Shown: piece after piece, positions 60,994 to 64,000 of the stretch
Position numbering within the stretch: the stretch's first letter is position 1
Layout: each line of letters opens with the position of its first letter
Origin: Leifsonia sp. AK011
GTDB lineage: Bacteria > Actinomycetota > Actinomycetes > Actinomycetales > Microbacteriaceae
NCBI RefSeq assembly: GCF_013410945.1
Contig: NZ_JACCCH010000001.1
Location: 992,001-1,056,000 of the forward strand
Direction: 5' to 3'
Length of the DNA: 64,000 bases
The notes under the pieces: generated by a model
What the model was told of the DNA's origin: nothing
Seen by the model: the letters and a program-made list of their open reading frames with translations, nothing else
Database searches by the model: none
Position numbers and translations under genes: made by a program

Positions 60994-61653
60994 ATGACGA
61001 AACTGCGCGTGCACAATCTGGCCATCTCGCTGGACGGCTTCGCGGCCGGAGAGGATCGGACGTTCGAGGCCCCCTTCGGTCATGCCGGCATGCGACTCAC
61101 GGAGTGGTTCTTTCCCACGCGGACCTTCGTTGCGATGAGCGGCCACGAGGACGAGGCGATCGGCGCCGGCACGACGGGCGTCGACGACTCCTTCGCCGCC
61201 GCCACGGGAGTGGGTATCGGCGCCGAGATCATGGGCCGCGGAAAGTTCGGGCCGCAGGTCGGCCCGTGGGAGGACGAAACCTGGCGAGGATGGTGGGGCG
61301 AGGAGCCCCCCTTCCACTCGCCCGTGGTCGTGCTCACGCATCACGAGCGCCCCGATCTCGCGGTGGGGGAGACGACGTTTCTCTTCCGCAACGCCTCCCC
61401 GCGCGAGGCGTTGGACCTCGCGACCGAACTGGCGAACGGCCTCGACGTGCGACTCGGGGGAGGTGCGACCGTCGTGAGGGAGTTCCTCGAGGCGGATCTC
61501 GTCGACTACCTGCACGTGGTGGTCGTGCCGATCGTGCTCGGGAGGGGCCAGCGCATCTGGGATGGACAGGAGGGCCTCGAGCAGCGCTTCGACGTCGAGG
61601 TGACCGCCTCCCCCAGCGGCGTGGTGCACTACGTGTTCACGCGGAAGGCCTGA
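60994..61653 (+). CDS. dihydrofolate reductase-fold (RibD C-terminal) protein
   Basis: A 219-residue DHFR-fold protein of the RibD C-terminal group: LAISLDGFAAGED at the start, IMGRGKFG near 80, VVVLTHHERPD, the NADPH-binding GGGATVVREFLEADLVDYLHV and VVPIVLGRGQRIW. This group includes many reductases of unknown substrate, rarely true folate reductases. A TATCGT box 6 nt before the ATG suggests a leaderless transcript. It follows the SOS-type radical SAM gene by 54 nt but seems to have its own promoter. Confidence 0.88.
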   Translation: MTKLRVHNLAISLDGFAAGEDRTFEAPFGHAGMRLTEWFFPTRTFVAMSGHEDEAIGAGTTGVDDSFAAATGVGIGAEIMGRGKFGPQVGPWEDETWRGWWGEEPPFHSPVVVLTHHERPDLAVGETTFLFRNASPREALDLATELANGLDVRLGGGATVVREFLEADLVDYLHVVVVPIVLGRGQRIWDGQEGLEQRFDVEVTASPSGVVHYVFTRKA

Positions 61654-61710
61654 CGCGCGGATCCTCTCGGGAAACTTCCGCCCGTAACATCCGTCGGCGA
61701 AGATGAAACG

Positions 61711-63369
61711 GTGACAGACGAACCGCACATCCTGACGAACACGTTCACCGAGGAGCAGTGGGGCAGGATCCTGCCCTATGCCAAGCCGATCGAGGCAGGT
61801 GTCGACGATCTTGTGCTGCGCGTGGGTGAGCAGTGGTACCCGCTCGTGCTCGTCGACGCCGGTGTTGTCGACATCGTGCGCCCGGCGAACGCGTGGTTCC
61901 CCGAAATTCTGGTGGCCAGTGTCGGCCAACGGTCGTACACGGGCGAACTGGGGGTCCTGAGTGGACAACGCGCGTTCCTGAGCGGGCGCGTTCGTGAGGC
62001 GGGACGGATGTTCGCGCTCGACACCGCGGCGTTCCGTCGAGTCATGGCCGAGCACGACGATCTCGCCGATCTGCTCCTGCGGGATCTCTGGAAGCGCAGG
62101 CAGGGACTCCTCAACGGCCCGGCCGCTCTCACGCTGAAGATCGTCGGCCCCGAACGTTCGCGCGAGGTGCTCGCGCTCCGCTCCTACGCGATCCGCCTCG
62201 GGCTCGCCCACACGTGGCACGACGGCACAGAACACGAGGACGAGCTCCAGGATCACGGCATCAGCGCCGCCGACATGCCCGTCGTCTGGGTGCAGGGTGA
62301 ACCGATCCTCAATGCCACCCCCGGCATCGTCGCGGAGAAACTCGGGCTCGCCTACCAGGAGGCCGAGGATGTCGCGGTCGACCTCGCCGTCGTCGGTGCG
62401 GGGCCGTCCGGGCTCGCCGCCGCCATCTACGGCGCATCCGAGGGGCTCTCCACCGTGTTGCTCGACCGTGTCGCGCCCGGTGGACAGGCCTCCGCTACCT
62501 CGCGCATCGAGAACTACCTCGGATTCCCGTTCGGGGTCAGCGGCGGGGACCTCATCGGTCAGGCGCAACTGCAGGCCCTCAAGTTCGGTGTGAGGGTCTT
62601 CGCGCCCTGTGAGGCGACCGGGCTCGAGGCATCCGCCGACGGCATCACGCTGTCGCTGACCGACGGTGCGCAGGTGCACGCGAGGGCCGTGATCGTCTCC
62701 ACGGGGGCCTCGTACCGTGCGCTGCCGCTCGAACGCTGGGCCGAGCTGGAGGGTGCCGGCATCTACTACTCGGCGACCCCGCTCGAGGCCAAGCAGGTGG
62801 CGGGGTCCACCGTGGTCGTCGTCGGTGGTGCGAACTCGGCAGGGCAGGCGGCGCTGTTCCTCGCGTCGAATGCGTGCTCCGTGCACCTCGTCATCCGTGG
62901 CGACAAGCTCGACGCGAGCATGTCGGCCTACCTCATCGATCGGCTCACCGATGACCCGCGGGTCACCGTCCACACCCAGACCCAGGTGAGCGCACTCGAG
63001 GGCGGGGATGCTCTGGAGCGAGTCACGCTGACGACCGGCGAGGTCATCGACTGCGCCGGGCTGTTCTGCTTCATCGGGGCCGAACCCGCCACGAGCTGGC
63101 TCGAGGGAATTGCGACGGATGACCGTGGCTTCCTCGTCACCGGAACGGATGTGCCCCTCGCCGAAGCCGCAGCCTGCCTCGGCATCCACGGACGGGATCC
63201 GCTTCCGTTCGAGACCAGCGTGCCGTTTGTGTTCGCGACCGGGGACGTTCGGAAGGGCTCGATGAAGCGCGTGGCCGCAGCGGTCGGGGAGGGGTCGAGT
63301 GCCGTGGCATCCGTGCACCGCGCATTCGCGCACGTCGCGCCGGAGCCCAGGGTGGTTGCCGAGCTGTGA
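61711..63369 (+). CDS. cyclic-nucleotide-binding domain fused to thioredoxin-reductase-like flavoprotein without CxxC
   Basis: A 552-residue, three-part protein starting at GTG. Residues ~1-130 are a cNMP-binding beta-roll (VLVDAGVVDIVRPAN, YTGELGVLSGQRAF). Residues ~138-215 look like a degenerate glutaredoxin/thioredoxin fold (LKIVGPERSREVLALRSYA) without Cys pairs. Residues ~222-540 are a two-dinucleotide-domain flavoprotein: FAD loop VVGAGPSGLAAA (228-239), NADPH loop VVGGANSAGQAA (371-382) and FATGDVRKGSMKRVA. The redox CATC of thioredoxin reductase is SATP (354-357). It cannot act as a classical thioredoxin reductase. Last gene before a coupled membrane-protein gene. Confidence 0.9.
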   Translation: MTDEPHILTNTFTEEQWGRILPYAKPIEAGVDDLVLRVGEQWYPLVLVDAGVVDIVRPANAWFPEILVASVGQRSYTGELGVLSGQRAFLSGRVREAGRMFALDTAAFRRVMAEHDDLADLLLRDLWKRRQGLLNGPAALTLKIVGPERSREVLALRSYAIRLGLAHTWHDGTEHEDELQDHGISAADMPVVWVQGEPILNATPGIVAEKLGLAYQEAEDVAVDLAVVGAGPSGLAAAIYGASEGLSTVLLDRVAPGGQASATSRIENYLGFPFGVSGGDLIGQAQLQALKFGVRVFAPCEATGLEASADGITLSLTDGAQVHARAVIVSTGASYRALPLERWAELEGAGIYYSATPLEAKQVAGSTVVVVGGANSAGQAALFLASNACSVHLVIRGDKLDASMSAYLIDRLTDDPRVTVHTQTQVSALEGGDALERVTLTTGEVIDCAGLFCFIGAEPATSWLEGIATDDRGFLVTGTDVPLAEAAACLGIHGRDPLPFETSVPFVFATGDVRKGSMKRVAAAVGEGSSAVASVHRAFAHVAPEPRVVAEL

Positions 63370-64000
63370 CGGCCGCAGAGGAGCGCGAGCTCGAGGCCCT
63401 GCGGGAGCGCGTGTACGGGCCGAACGGCGGGCTTGCGCCGGATGAGGCCGCGGTACGCCGGCTCCAACAGCTGGAGGAGGCGCGGCGACCGACGGTGCCG
63501 CGTCGCGTCGAGGTCGACATGATGGAGCGCCCTCCGGAGGTTCCCGAGGCTTCAGCGCCCGAGGAGATCCCGCGACCTTGGTGGGAGTCGGCGGCCCGCG
63601 AGCTCTTGCGCCGGCTCGACACGGTGCCACGCCTGATGATTCCGATCATCCTCGCGGTGGCGGCGCTCGTGACGGTGATCGTTGTGGCGGTGATTCTCGT
63701 GCAGAGGCTCCAGACGGAGCCGTTGGTGGGGTCGACGCAGGAGGTGGCGCGACTGGCCCTCGACCCCACCTACGACGCGCCGCTGATGTTCACCGGTGAG
63801 GGTGAGGTGCAGGTCTTCGAGTCCTTCCACGGCCTTCGCGCGATCGCTGGGGGTAACGGAGCCGCGTTCGCTAGCGGGACGCAACAGACCTGCCTTCTCG
63901 TCTTCAATGACGCGGAAGCGAACAATGCCGACGAGGACTTCTTCAGCGGGTTCGTTCTTAGTGGATGCGGCGCTGGCGGGTTCCCCGCGGTGGCCCAGTT
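63366..64000 (+). CDS. single-pass membrane protein of unknown function, 3' end outside window
   Basis: Open from GTG at 63366, which overlaps the previous stop (GTGA), to the last base (211 codons). The N-terminal ~85 residues are charged and probably cytoplasmic (LRERVYGPNGGLAPDEAAV, a pattern common in Microbacteriaceae hypothetical proteins), followed by PRPWWESAARELLRR, one membrane helix (IPIILAVAALVTVIVVAVILV) and an extracellular part containing ATP-independent, unrecognised sequence with Cys (GTQQTCLLVFND, SGCGAGG). Co-translated with the flavoprotein fusion. Family known only as hypothetical. Confidence 0.8.
   Translation, partial: MTAAEERELEALRERVYGPNGGLAPDEAAVRRLQQLEEARRPTVPRRVEVDMMERPPEVPEASAPEEIPRPWWESAARELLRRLDTVPRLMIPIILAVAALVTVIVVAVILVQRLQTEPLVGSTQEVARLALDPTYDAPLMFTGEGEVQVFESFHGLRAIAGGNGAAFASGTQQTCLLVFNDAEANNADEDFFSGFVLSGCGAGGFPAVAQ

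Noticed and set aside
59905-63630. 1241-codon minus-strand ORF
   Set aside because: Antisense shadow of three well-supported genes (radical SAM, DHFR-fold, flavoprotein fusion); no domain recognised.

Overview
The window is high-GC actinobacterial DNA that looks chromosomal. The block lpqE-like / carD / ispDF / cysS / rlmB has the same gene order as in mycobacteria, and phoU, senX3 and regX3 lie just upstream. The fused ispDF gene, class-E type LAXTG sorting signal, CWB2 surface proteins and the frequent repeats built on GGTTGAGTAG suggest the family Microbacteriaceae (inference; no 16S in the window). Many genes seem to be leaderless: a TAnnnT box sits 4-8 nt before the start codon.

Left part (1-17.2 kb): the 5' end of an L-serine dehydratase, then secreted and cell-wall proteins. 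These are a metallophosphoesterase with LamG-like and CWB2 domains, an LAATG-anchored TIM-barrel protein, and a tandem pair of beta-propeller/CWB2 proteins. Between them lie a large RecB-like nuclease/helicase, an alpha/beta hydrolase and the phosphate-signalling genes phoU, senX3 and regX3. Housekeeping core (17.3-22.5 kb): lpqE-like lipoprotein, carD, ispDF, a four-unit ~136-nt repeat array, cysS and rlmB.

Catabolic island (22.7-45.6 kb): two ketopantoate-reductase-like proteins, three related amidohydrolases, a Dabb protein, a zinc MDR dehydrogenase, a ribose-type ABC transporter whose ATPase is fused to a second permease, an XRE-cupin regulator, a creatinase/M24-fold protein that has Cys for one metal ligand, a 3-hydroxyisobutyrate-dehydrogenase-like enzyme, an SDR without its catalytic Tyr/Lys, an aldehyde dehydrogenase, an FCD-GntR regulator, a VOC protein, and a fused E1alpha-beta plus E2 of a 2-oxoacid dehydrogenase. 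Tight overlaps group these into about five transcription units. Together they look like import and stepwise breakdown of an unidentified small molecule, probably with C-N or cyclic amide bonds, ending in an acyl-CoA. This is the best candidate for an undescribed system here; its substrate cannot be read from sequence.

Right part (45.6-64 kb): DUF4032 kinase-like protein, MsiK/UgpC-type ATPase, DsbA-like membrane thioredoxin, HEAT-repeat protein, ion permease, LysM lipoprotein, a DUF2000/AraC divergon, a family 2 glycosyltransferase with a CmpB-type membrane protein, a YtrA-type GntR/membrane protein operon with an operator over its promoter, a YtcJ-like amidohydrolase, two small alpha/beta hydrolases, a radical SAM protein of the Rv2578c type behind a LexA-like box, a DHFR/RibD-like reductase, a cyclic-nucleotide-binding/thioredoxin-reductase-like fusion without the CxxC, and the start of a membrane protein cut by the window end. 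No tRNA, rRNA, CRISPR, transposase or phage gene was found.
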